Of a stretch of DNA of 64,000 bases, positions 22,770 through 33,660 are shown one piece after another. Under the pieces are notes generated by a model, which worked only from the letters and a program-made list of their open reading frames with translations, had not been told where the DNA came from and searched no databases. Numbering within the stretch: position 1 is the stretch's first letter; the number at the start of each line of letters is the position of its first letter. Made by a program: the position numbers and the translations under genes. The stretch is from Dermatemys mawii (Eukaryota; Chordata; Testudines; Dermatemydidae), in NCBI GenBank assembly GCA_007922305.1, contig ML677343.1, positions 30,135,739 to 30,199,738 of the forward strand. Reading direction: 5' to 3'.

Positions 22770-25700
22770 CTGTCGGGGGGGGCCAGGGATGCCGGAATCT
22801 GGGGGGGGCGCCATGGTGGAGACAAGCAAGCAGGGGGGGCGGGGTCTTGGATGGAGGAGGGACCAGGCCTTGGGGGAAAGGTTGGTGCCAGGATGGGGGG
22901 CTCTGGGAGAAGGGGCGGTGTGAGAAGGGGCGGCACAGGAGGCGGGGCCACAGTTCAGGCTCTGGTGCCCTCTCCCACACTTTTAGGGACCTTCCGCCAC
23001 ACCTGCTGGGGCCCGAGCCCCTCGAATTCATTTCTCCAGCGATCTGACAACTGAACCGAGCTCTCCGGAGACGGGAGACCAGTGCATCCCCCTCCCACAG
23101 CCTCTAGAGCGACAGGAGGGAAACGTACCAATCTGCCTCCGCTTGTCAAAGGCCCATTGGCGCACGGTGCTCTTTGTACCCCTAGCTCTTCCTAATGCCA
23201 CATTCCTGCTCTACACAATCCCCTTCACCTCCCGCCCAAAGCCTCCCGAGATAGATAATCTCATCTATTATATATCTAGGAGATGAGCCATCACGCAGAC
23301 CCAGGCAGGCGGGGAAATCTGAAAACGGGGAAGGATTTTGCAATCGAATTAGGCCGCCGTTAAATCTAAATCAACAGAGAAAATGCGCAGCTTTTCGTTA
23401 GGAACCCGATTGGCTGGCGCAGATCTTTGGACACCGCGGCAAAGGGAAACGACGGCGCGGGTGAGGATGACTGGCGCGTGAGAGAAAACTGTAAGCCTCC
23501 GGAAACCAATATCAGACCCCACTAATGTTGCTTTTGATGCCTAAGCAGCGAGACGGGGCTGAGGAGAACGAGATAGAGGAGGAGGACGGGGCGAAGGGAT
23601 CTAGAGCATTTTACAAATGGCTTCTTCACTTTGTGTGTGGGTGGGGGATGGGAGGGGCGCTGACCCACAGACCAGCTCCTATTGTGCCAGGTGGAATCCA
23701 CGTGTGATTCACGTTCTCTTCCAGACGGCTGGGCAATTTCCACTGTAATTATTAACCCATCCTCTGCCATGGTGATCCTCCACATTTCAGAGGCCAATCG
23801 GCCGCTTGATGTAATCCTGGCACCCCATTCCCGGCCCCCTGTGTGGGCAGGAGCGTCCCCTGGGAGATTTTCCTCTTGGCACTGGCCAGCCAGTGGAAAC
23901 GACCGGGCACAGAGATTCCCCCCCACCCCTCACCAGCAGCCCACAGCTCCCTCCCTTCCCCCATTGCAAGACACAGCCCCGAGCAGCCAGATTGAAGCTT
24001 GTCTGCATTTTTCACTCCCTTCCCCATGAGAAATTCTGCTGGCAGCAGCAAATGATGCGCCATTGTTGAGTGCCCCCTCCCTCCCCGCCCGAGTAAAGCA
24101 GATGGGCTGCCAAATGGGCGGACGGGAGACACTGTGCCGCAGAAGGAGGGGGCCTGGCGATTGACAAACGCCGTCCACGCGTTGCTCTTCAAAGGGGCAT
24201 GGCCAAGGCAGAGGAGGGTTTCCGTGCGGTGCGACGGGCCAGCGCTTGGGCTCTGCCCATGCCCGTCTCCTCCCCAGACCGGGGCTGGCCCTGGCAGCAT
24301 GCGGCCCAGAGGTGTCTGGCGCGAACGGAAGGGCAGCGACCAGCGCTAGGCTAATAGGATTGACACTCTAGCTCCGTAACCTGGCTACGCTCATCCCGGA
24401 TTAGCAGGCGGAGAAAGGGAGCCGAGCCAGGCCAGGGAGCCGGCTTCTCTGGCTCAGGAGCCCTGCGCACGGGCACTCCCGCGGCACCGCCACCAGGCTT
24501 ATGGCATTAGCGGCGGGACAGTCACAGGGCGGTGATCTGGTCCACAGCACAGCACAGCCCCGCCCCAGCAGGGGCCAAGCCACCAGCAAATAGAGACCTC
24601 AAGCTAGAGCTCTGTCCCGCTAGCCCCGTCCATGAGCGCTGCGGGGAGATTCCCACTGGCACAAACCACTTCCAGCCCCCAGGGCTGAGAAGTTTGAAGA
24701 TCCCGAGGCTCCCGTTTCGCTTGGAAGAGATGATGAGAAACTGGCAGAGAGAGGGAAACCCCAATGAGAAAAGAGGGTGAAAAATGGCCCGGAGTAGGAG
24801 AGAGGGAATCAGATGGCAGAAAGGACACGGCCTGTGCAGAGCATTCCCCCCGGGGCCAGGCTGGCACTGGTCCGTCTGTCCTGCTGCTCCCTGCTGATGG
24901 GACGAGCCCAGCTCTCTGGGCGCGGGCGTGTGATCGCTGTGGAACCGTCCCACACCGGCTGCCCTTTAGCTAGGGGGTCACACTTTGCTTGTTGCCCGGT
25001 CTCCCTTTTAACGACGAGGTCCTTTAAATCCTCTGAGCTCCCTTGGCCACAGCGGCTCCCTGCCCAGATGAGGGGCTTTCAATGGAAACGTGGGTCAGAT
25101 TTCCAGAGCCGTGCCACAGGGCGGCAACAGCCTCTGTGGGCAAACTGAGGGTGCCATTGCTGGGGGACATGAGGGCGAGACATGCCAAGGTGCCACCTTG
25201 TCCGCGCTGTGCCCGGGACGTTAGCGCTGGACCAACCCAATGCTCCAGAGCCAAACGACCTGGCAGGAGGCAGGCCAGGCTCCCGTGCATAGGGAGTATC
25301 CAAGAAAAGCTGTCCTGGGTGGCATCCTCTAGCAAGCCCCTCCCTCCAGAACATGCGACACCAGGAATGCATGCCCACCAACGCTCCTTCCTGCACCCTC
25401 ATCTCGAGGAAATTCCAAGTCCTCCTAGACACACCCTGCGGGACAACGCGGCGCCAGCCGCAGGGAAACCCCGGGCACAGCAAGTGCCCGCGAAAGGAAT
25501 GACGAAGTGACTGCCCGGCCAGCTCGGCTGGGCTCAATTCCCGGAGCGCTGCTTTGAGGGATTCAGCTGGGCACCTCCAGCCTGCCCCACTCCCGGAATC
25601 GCACGTCCTGGCCCGGGGCTCTGGCCGGCGTGAAACAAGCTGGGCACGCTGGCGGGCAGGTGTGAACAGAAAGGAAAGCGCAGCGCACACCCCATTGCAG

Positions 25701-26029
25701 CCCCAGCAGAGAGCCCGGCGTGCAGGCTGAACCCTCCAGGGGAGAGCTGCAGATCCCTGCTGGCAAGGCAAGGCGCGGGGGCACCCCCGCTGCCGGTCTT
25801 TGCTCCCCAGACTGTGGCTCCAAACCTGGCACTGAGTTATAGGAATGAGAACCCGGAGCGTGGGATCAGGAAGCCCTGCCACCCTCTGGGACCTCCCAGC
25901 CCTCCACTCTTCCTCTAATTCCTACCTGCGCTTCCTCCCGCCTTTGGCTGGGCTCCCGTTAAATAGCCCATGAAAGAGAAATCCATTCAGATGTGCATTT
26001 CTCCAGGCCGGCTTCGTCATTAGCAGGGC

Positions 26030-26540
26030 GGTTTGGCGGGTGAGCGAACGCACGGAGGAGCCTTCGGCAAAATAAACCTTCACTGGAGCATGGCGGCACG
26101 ACAGCCGCGGTGGGAGGAAGGCCGGCGTCTCCCCGCCGCTTTCTCTCGGGGGACGGCAAACGAGATGGCGTTTGGATCGCACCATCTGAAGGGAGGGTTT
26201 AAACTGCCCCCTCCAGACACCACGCCGAGGGAAGACAGGAGCCCCGGAAGCAGCAGGGAGAGCAGCCGTGGGGAGTCTCTCGAAGGGAGCGGCGGGGTCA
26301 GAGACAGAGAGGAGGGAGACTGGGCCGCCGACCATGCTTCGAAGGTGGTTAGAAAACCCAGGGCCAGGCGCCGGGTCAGCTCTGCAGATCGGTTAGCAGG
26401 CGACTGGGCAATACGGGCTGCCACTCCGTGCCAGAGCTCAGCCGGCACCGCAAAGAACCGGAGCGGCCGGAACCGCCAGGGAGAATCAACCCTGTGGTTC
26501 CGGGTTATCAGAATGAGGAAAACCGCGGCCGTGTAACCGG
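26030..26540. promoter_or_regulatory. CpG-island-like segment inside a GSE1 intron
   Basis: By hand I count roughly 44 CpG in about 500 bp at around 63% GC, an observed/expected ratio near 0.9. The surrounding intron is GC-rich but CpG-poor. There is no obvious exon or TATA box. It could be an orphan CpG island, an alternative promoter or an enhancer. Confidence 0.65.
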
Positions 26541-28439
26541 CCTGCAGGGACGGTTGGAGCGTGTGTGCCCCACATGGAGCGTGTGTGCCCCCGCCCCTGC
26601 CCCCAGTTGCTGTGACTGCGCCAGAGCCCACAAGAGGGTACGGGGTGGCTAGACCTCCCCTGACCCTGCCCACCTGATCTAGCAGCCATGGGGTCTGAGG
26701 CTCCCCCATTGCCCGACTCCTGCCCACGCTGCCCCGGCTGCAGCCCTGTGCCTCTGACACCTGGACCTGGGATACACAAGGCATCACTGAAGTTTATTCC
26801 AGAATCCTGAGCCTGTCCCGTAGGGAGGGACCTGGCCCCAGCGCCCCAACCCCAGCTACAGAAACTGCCCTACGAATAATGCAAACTCCCACCAACCACA
26901 AGGGGCAGCGCGTTCCCCATGGGATCCCGTATTCACCATCCGCAGCGTGAGTCCCGCGTCCCAGCTCCCCGGGCCTCTCTCCCACAGACTGGCCACGGCT
27001 GCAGACCAGGCCAGTCCTGGGCCCGTGCAACCCCCCAGCATTTGCATGTGCAAAGTAGGGACCTTGCGGGAGGGGGAGACGAGCAGATGCACCCGCAAAT
27101 CGGGGAGCTCTTGGTAAGTTTGGCCTGCAGCTCCGGCCTATGGAGCCTGACACTTCTTCAAAGCTGTTCCTCAGCGTCCCGCCACCCCGAGCATCCGTCC
27201 CGGGGTTTTGTGTGTCGCCTCCTCGCGGCCCCTTGAGCTGCAGCATCCGGGCACTGGAGGCCCAGCCCGAAGAGACAGGGGAAGAGACGCAGCCCCTTGG
27301 GGAGGGGACCCCGGACTGATTCTGTGCAGGGGGCCGATGGACGGTTCGTGCTAATCCTACCCATCACTAGTAAGAGAAAACCACCCGCTCCCACTGCGGC
27401 TCTGCCTCTCACTAGCTCGGAGCAGGCCCCCGCTGCCGGCGCTTTGTCCTGTCCTCGCGGCTGCCTTCTGGACACAGGGATAGTGCCGATCCCATGCCAG
27501 GCACTGGGCAGACAGGGATGTGGTCCCTGCAATCTAGGCAGGCCCCGGGAAAGGCAGCAGAGGGAGCACGCCCTATGGCAGTTTGGGGAGGGTAGGAGCC
27601 ACTCCTTGGGGAGGAGGGCAGGGGAGGCGGAAGGCTTCTCCGAGGCGCTAAGGGGGTGCAGCAGGGCTGGAGGGGACAGCAGAGGCATGGGGAAGTGCCC
27701 CACAATCCACTGACACCCTGGGGGGGGGGGCGCTGCCGATCTCATGCTCCCCAGTGTTGTTCCCTAGAGTCTGGGGACAGTCGCAGTGAATGTTACCAGG
27801 GTCTCTCCTGGGTCCCCACCCCTGGATCCGCGCTGCTGCTCACTGGGACCTCCAGACAGCCCAGGCCCAACCCCCTGGATCCAAACACTCGCTGGCCAAC
27901 CAGACCTGGCTCTGAAACCCGCAGCTGGGCCCCACCTCGAGAGGGGGCTGCACCGATGGCCGGACCCCAGCGGGGAAGCTGGAAGCAGCTTCTGAGCCAA
28001 ATCTAAGGCCCGTCGGCGCTGCACGGAACCCGCGGGAGAAAGGCACAGCCAGGGGACGGCTGCCCAGCAGGGTACGGGGTGAGCCCCAGCCCTCGCCCAG
28101 AGCTCAGTGACACCGGCTGTGCTGCCTCCCAACGCTGCCCCTCCGAACCCGGCACGTCGCAGCGAAAGAACAGCCCCCGGCGCCGTGGGAGCCTGTCCTG
28201 CCACCCACAGCCAGGGAGCGCCTGCTTGGCACCACTACCGGGAGGCTCAGCACCGCCCCCTTATGGCGCCGGGGCGGCTCCTTCAGAGACACTTCAATGA
28301 GGTCAGGAAGAAATCCACCCGCTGCCAGCTCCCCCGCCCTGCCGAGCGAGAGGCGCCTGCCAGACAGTTTATGTGACAGGTTTAGGGCTGGCAGGATTTA
28401 TGGAGCGCTTGGGCTGCGGGAGAAACAGGCTGGCACAGA

Positions 28440-29210
28440 GACAAGCAAACAGGCCCCGTCATCAGACGCCGCGGGCTGGGCTGGCGCGAGAGGCGGGCAC
28501 CGGGGCCCAGGAAAGGACTGGGGCAGAGGGACGAGGAGGCGTCTGGGGCTTGGCCGACATGGCAAAGTTGGTCCGGCGTCGCTGTGGGGGCGGGGTGTGG
28601 AAAAGCTGCCACTCCCCAGCCCGACGGAGCTGTGCTGGCAGCGCCCCAGGGCCGAGCGGGGAGCCTGGCACGAAAAGCCCATTTGCCCGTCTAGCTTATT
28701 CCTTTCAGGCAGGTGGGTTAAGCTCTGGCCAGCATACGCTGCATTTCCGGGGGGGCACAGTTCTGCCAGCCAAGCCTTCAGTGCCAGCAATGGGGCTGGC
28801 AAAGGTGAATCCCACACGACCACAACCTCCCACAGCCCCTTGGGCAGCTTCCCGGCCCGGCGACAGCCCACAGCCTTCAAACCCAGCCTGCGGGGCCGGT
28901 GCCACGCCGGGGCTCCACGGCGCACGGCCGTCTGCACCATGGAGCGCCGCACGGCTCGCCGGAGGTCCCCTTCCACCCCGCGGGGGGCTGGGCACTGCCC
29001 CACGGCGAGAGGAAGCCGCACGGGGGGCCCAGGCCTCCTGTGTTCCCCGCGGCGCAGCCAGAAGAGAGGGGGCGGGCGGCGGGGCCGGGGACAGCAGGAG
29101 GGGAGGCTCCGGTTGACACTGGCTGCTCTAGACGGCAGATGCTGCTTTCAGAGCTGAGCTTCCCGCGGAGCAGAGTCATCTGTGTGTGACGAGCGAGCGG
29201 TAACAGCAGC
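28440..29210. promoter_or_regulatory. CpG-island-like segment ~1.3 kb downstream of a GSE1 exon
   Basis: CpG is dense throughout (about 21 in the first 240 bp and about 27 in 28900-29110 by hand count). Long open frames on both strands follow from the scarcity of A/T-rich stop codons. There is no recognisable protein. Confidence 0.6.
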
Positions 29211-29789
29211 CGCGGCTCTCCCTGCACCTTGTCCTCCCAGCTGGGATCGGCGCGCCCCCAGCCCTCGGGCACAGACCCCCACCTGGGCACAGAGCTGGGC
29301 TCCGCAGCTGTCCCAGCCTCCCGCTGGATCTGGGTTAATAGCAGGAAGGGGTGAGGGGTAGGGGCAGGTAACAGGGTGTCAGAGCGGGCCCTGGATTGCC
29401 TTTGAATGACGGGGAGGCGCCCAGAGGCTCGGGTTATGGCTGTAACTCCTTCCTCTACCACGGCGCTGCCGGCCTTGAAGGATCTGTGGATCCCCTGGGG
29501 GGCGAGGGAAGACAGGGCTCTCTGTCCCAAAGACACGGAGATAGACACTGAGCTCAGACACAGGGCCTGATCCTGAGTGCTCGCAGCCTGCTGGGCTCCC
29601 GCTCCAAGGCAGTCACCCCAAGCAGCCCACCCGGACCTGTCTCGCACGAAACCCCGGCCCCGAGCCCTGGGAGACCACAGCTGCGGGGCTGTTCACCCCA
29701 GCAAGTAACATTCTGCCCATCCAGGAACCCCCTTCAACTTCAATGAGACGAACGCTTCTTCCCTCTTTGTCCCAATCTCCTGCACAAAA

Positions 29790-30200
29790 GCATTGCTGTG
29801 CGCTGTTAAACAGCTGCAGCAACCCACCCCAAGAAGCAGCTGCATCTCAGCACTAGGTAGGTGATCCCCAGCCCCGCAGCAGTTGGATCTCAGCACTGGG
29901 TGGGCAACCCCTGTATAAAAAATTGCTGCATTTCATCTGAGGGGTGACTGCATGGGGGTGGGGGAATCCTTGTGTAACAGCAGTTGTGTTCTGCCCCAGA
30001 GGTGGCTGCGCTTCAGTACCGAGTAGGTGACCCTTATCTAAATAGCCGTTACATTCCACCCCAGAGAAGGCTGCATTTCAGCATGAGGTGACATGATCCC
30101 TGTATATCCCTTAACCTAGCCTCACAAGGGAGGGATTCAGGTTTGGAAAGTGCTTTGAGATCCAGGGCTGAAAGGTGCTTGGGAAGAGCAGAGTAACGCC
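29790..30200 (+). repeat. Internally periodic old repeat ending in a MIR-type tail
   Basis: Units of roughly 60-70 bp repeat the motifs GCTGCATTTCAG / GCTGCATCTCAG / GCTGCGCTTCAG, each followed by a GTGAC or GTGATC(C) segment. They lead into GGAAAGTGCTTTGAGATCCA. The same motif pair occurs once near 41110-41165 (GTGGCTGCCTTTCAGCGG). Confidence 0.5.
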
Positions 30201-30454
30201 ATCTCCGCACGCCATGTCCGACGCCCTCCCAAAGTGCGTGCTGTGCACGGCACTGGACGGGGGAATCCTGGCCTGACCCCCACTGTCTAACACTTGGCTT
30301 TGCCCTGAAGCCTGGGGGTTCCTTGGAGTGAGTTGCTGAGAGCGCCTGGGGTCAGCTGTGGCCCTAGGCGAGTATCTCAGGGGAGCGGGGCTGGGCGAGG
30401 GGTCTGTCTCAGGCACCCCCCTTCCCGGGGCCCCTCTCCCGGCTCCTCTCTTAC

Positions 30455-30673
30455 CTCTGGGTTCCTCTGCCTGTTTGGCCAGTTTGCGCAGGGCGGCGGC
30501 GAAGCTGGAGGAAGGCGCTGACTGGACTGACAAGGAGCTGTTGGCCGCCGGGCTGCCATTGGGCACAAGGGAGCCATTGAGAGGAGAAGGGGTCAGGGGG
30601 CTGACGGTGGCCGTGGTCCGGGTCGCGGTGGAGAGCATTCCTAGTGAAGGTGACTTGGGCTCATGGCTCATGC
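30455..30673 (-). CDS. GSE1: GSE1 exon, residues ~4-75, Ser/Pro-rich N-terminus
   Basis: The exon has acceptor TTTCAG before GCATGAGCC and donor GTAAGAG after CCCAGAG. It is 219 nt long, with two bases completing Gly3, 72 full codons, and one base left over (phase 1). The translation starts [19 protein letters not shown] and ends in the basic/helical stretch [16 protein letters not shown], which I recognise as the GSE1 N-terminus. The middle is low-complexity Ser/Pro/Asn sequence with [10 protein letters not shown], likely disordered and rich in Ser-Pro phosphosites. The ATG near the exon start (Met4, context GGC-ATG-A) can itself initiate, so any alternative noncoding first exon spliced here would still give an almost full-length protein. 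The exon is isolated, with about 14 kb of intron on each side. Confidence 0.95.
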
Positions 30674-32711
30674 CTGAAACAACGAAAAGAACAATCCAGG
30701 TCACAGGGAGAGAAGGCGCCCGAGACACCCGAGACTCGTTACCGCCCGCGGGGACAGAGGCCGGGGCAGACGTCACTCGTCATCAGCCTGGCGCGGGCAG
30801 AGGGAGCCCAGAAGCCACCCACCCCCAGCACCCACACGGGGCTTTCCAGTCGCAGACCTCCAAGTGTTCTGCAAAGGCACCAGGAGACGAGGGACAGGGA
30901 AGGGGACACGACTGCCCTAAAGTTGCCCACAGTGGAAGCCAAGTCTCCCAGCTCCCCGGTCATCAGTCACGGCTGCCCAGTGCCCAGCCAGGCCAGCCCC
31001 AGGCAGTAGTGGGGGAAATGGGGGCGTCTCGTAAGGGAGCTGCCTGGGCCCAGTGGCTGCCCAGCAGGGCTGGGAGCCTCCTGTCTCCTGGCCTGCCGAT
31101 GCCCCTGCTTGCACCCCCAAACTTGGATCAGCCTAAGGGGGCAACCCTGTACAATCACCATAGCTCACCCTCCACCCTGGTCCCTCTGGGTGCTACAGGG
31201 CGCTCCCACTCTGGCATCTCAGTGTCTCCCACTTGAGTTACCCTCCCAACGCCCCCCTCCAGAGAGGCGCGCTGCCCCCATCTGACAGAGACGACGGGCC
31301 CGGGCCCCAGAGCTCGTGAGGTTCCTAACTTCCCTGGGAACCTAGGGAAAGCGACTCGGCCAAGGAATCTGTGGTGGGGCCAGGAATCAAACCCAGACCT
31401 CCCCCAAATCCCCCCGCAGTGCTCCACCCACGGGGCCATCCTTTCCACCCACCCAGAACTGCATGAAAGACTCAAGGAGCCCGCCTGTCACACCAATACT
31501 GCTACAAACCCAACTGACCCCACACCTTACGAGCGCCAACCCTCCCCTCGCCCTGAGGGCTCCCAGGAGGAGACCGCCCTTACGAACAAGCCCATCTTGG
31601 GGAAGTCGCAGGCAGCCGTGGGAGGGGAATGGGGGGAGGCAGGGGGAAGAGGCAGAAACTGCTGCCAGCCAGGTTCCAAAGAAAGCAGGAGATCTGCCCG
31701 AAGGGGAGAGGCAGTGGCGGGTGGACGATTGGGGCTGGATCCCAAACACAGAGGTCTCGGATGAAGGCCTGGGGCCTCAGATCTCCTAGAACAGGAGCTG
31801 CTGGACTTTCAGTGCTTTTCCCAAAATCCAGCGGGAGGGGAGGGAACCAGAGACGACAAAAATAGCGAATCTAAGCTCTGGTTTTGCCATCCCGCCGGGA
31901 CCCACGAGATCGGACACCGAGCGAGCAACTGGGCTTCCCCCTTTGGCTCCACAAGAAGTGGGTGGGGTGGGGAAATAGACCAGGATTTCAGCCAAAGGCG
32001 AGACAGTCTTTGAAACCCTCCCTCCCTCCCCACGAGCCCAGCCGCCCCTTGGCCTGTGGAATCGCATGGTGCCTGGCGCACAAAGCATGGCCTCTTCTCC
32101 CATCCCCTCCTCCCAAAACGCAGCCCCCTCCGAAAGCGGCAGGCCCAGAACAATGAATCCAGCGCCTGGAGCCCAGGTCAGCCAGGCCCCTTCCCTGCAA
32201 AGGAGAGAGTAGAGAATCGAAGAGCTTACGCTACCGCAGGCCAGCAGGTGACCCCCGGCTTCCGTCAGCCGGGGGGTTGCGGGGCACGGGGGCTTTGGGT
32301 TTAATTTCTGCAGCCCGCCCTGGAGTATAAAAGAGAGCGGCGCTCAGGGAAACCCCATTCTTCCCAGCCAGTGCTGGGAGCTTATCTAACAAAGCAGCGG
32401 CACACAGACACCGCTCCCCACAGGACACAGGCTGACACTCTCGGCCCGAACAGCTGCCGCGAAGTCACATGGCCCCAGCTGATCTGTAATACCCAGGGCC
32501 GCTTTTAGATAACAGTGGTGTTTTGTCAGCGCGGCGCCCAGCAGCAGGCCTATTGAGCGCGTCTGAAGCAGCATTGATCCAGGCGTTTGACCCCTCCGTG
32601 TCCTCTGCTCTGTCACTCAAGGCAGAAGACGGGGGGGAGAGAGAGAGAGAAAGCAGCCCCCGGGCTCACCCATGAGTCTGTGGGGACAGCTGAGCAAGAA
32701 TTAGCAGGAGC

Positions 32712-32807
32712 TGCACCAAGAGACTCAGGGGCTGGGGGCCCTCAGCCGGGGCGGAGCAGGTCGCTCCAGGGGGCTGGCGGCCCCCAGTCCCGGAGTCTCT
32801 TGGTGCA
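32712..32807. repeat. Imperfect 29-bp inverted repeat (hairpin)
   Basis: TGCACCAAGAGACTCAGGGG-CTGGGGGCC pairs with GGCCCCCAGTCCCGGAGTCT-CTTGGTGCA; 27 of 29 positions are complementary. The loop is 38 nt. Confidence 0.9.
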
Positions 32808-32932
32808 CTGACACCCTGCGAGCCGGGAGTCCATCGCCCACCCCCATCCCCCTGCTCCGGGCTTCTCGCTCAGCTGGGAATGAATGGACTCCAACGCAGC
32901 TTAGGGAAGAGGGAAGGCCATGGTTACCAGGC

Positions 32933-33066
32933 GGTTCTGCCAATGCCCCTCAATCCCGACCCGCAGCCCCTGCTAGTCCAGCCCTGGGCTCCCCCAGTAC
33001 CCACGGAGCTCTGCCGACGCTCCTCAGTCCCAACCCGCAGCCCCTTTACCATCCCAGGTCTGGGCA
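32933..33066 (+). repeat. Two-copy ~77-bp tandem block
   Basis: GCCAATGCCCCTCAATCCCG-ACCCGCAGCCCCT is followed after about 77 bp by GCCGACGCTCCTCAGTCCCA-ACCCGCAGCCCCT, each followed by a CCAGCCCTGGG / CCCAGGTCTGGG segment. Confidence 0.75.
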
Positions 33067-33519
33067 GAAATTGCCGCTCAGGCTAAACGTGGGCTAAGAA
33101 TTGTTTTGTGGCAGAACAAACATCCACTAGCCCCTCACACTCCTTGCCCCCACACCTCGAGCCAGGTGGGAACCCAGGGTTATGGGGGTGAAGGGCCTGT
33201 GACCACTGCAGGGAAGATGGGAACCCTGACAGCCACAGGAGCTCTTCTGAAGTCCCGCCTCACTGGGCCCTTCCCAGCCCTCATCCAGCAACACCAAACC
33301 GTCCCTTTCACTGAGCACCCCCCACATCCCATGACGGGTCCCCCTGCACCTCAGTGCTAGCTGTGCATCCCCAGGAACGGGCACTCCGCCCACAACCACC
33401 AGCCGCTCAACAGCACCTGCATTGCCTCTCTCCTTCCTGTATCCCCATCACCTTAGCAATGGGGGGCTGGTCCCCCACCCCCCAGCCTCCCTTGCCTTCC
33501 CAAGGCATTGACGCCGAGC

Positions 33520-33660
33520 CGAAGGCGATGAACACAAGAACTAGGGGCCACCAAATGAAACTAATGGGCAGCAGGTTTAAAACAAATAAAAGGAAGTTCT
33601 TTTTCACACAGCGCACAGTTAACTTGTGGAACTCCTTGCCTATTCTCTCACCGCAGCCCA
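33520..33660 (+). mobile_element. CR1 LINE fragment, end of reverse-transcriptase ORF
   Basis: In one forward frame the DNA reads KLMGSRFKTNKRKFFFTQR followed by TVNLWNSLP, the C-terminal signature of CR1 ORF2. The DNA has GGCAGCAGGTTTAAAACAAA and the GTGGAACTCCTTGCC motif common in these elements. It is a short, 5'-truncated relic. Confidence 0.8.

Larger units (their letters stand above)
15633..30454 (-). other. GSE1: GSE1 intron (14.8 kb)
   Basis: The phase-1 boundary at 30455 joins directly to the exon at 15632, so no coding exon is required here. Contents: a gapped 36-bp minisatellite (16293-16400), AT-rich candidate regulatory islands (16960-17130, 18690-18800, 19540-19800), MIR/SINE remnants, a 46-bp minisatellite with a G-rich block (22483-22950), and two CpG-island-like segments (26030-26540, 28440-29210). 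Confidence 0.8.

Noticed and set aside
22358..22951. Repetitive open frames (Gly-Leu-Ala-Trp/His-type repeats)
   Set aside because: Produced by the 46-bp minisatellite; 46 is not divisible by three, so each copy shifts frame.
28297..29157. 286- and 247-codon open frames on the + strand
   Set aside because: They lie in the CpG-rich block where stop codons are rare; both strands are open and no protein family is recognised.
2193..30673. Gene identity AUTS2 or FBRSL1 instead of GSE1
   Set aside because: The Arg-Glu repeat and Pro/His-rich style are shared in flavour, but the N-terminus [16 protein letters not shown], the exon order and the [16 protein letters not shown] block fit GSE1 across all eight exons.
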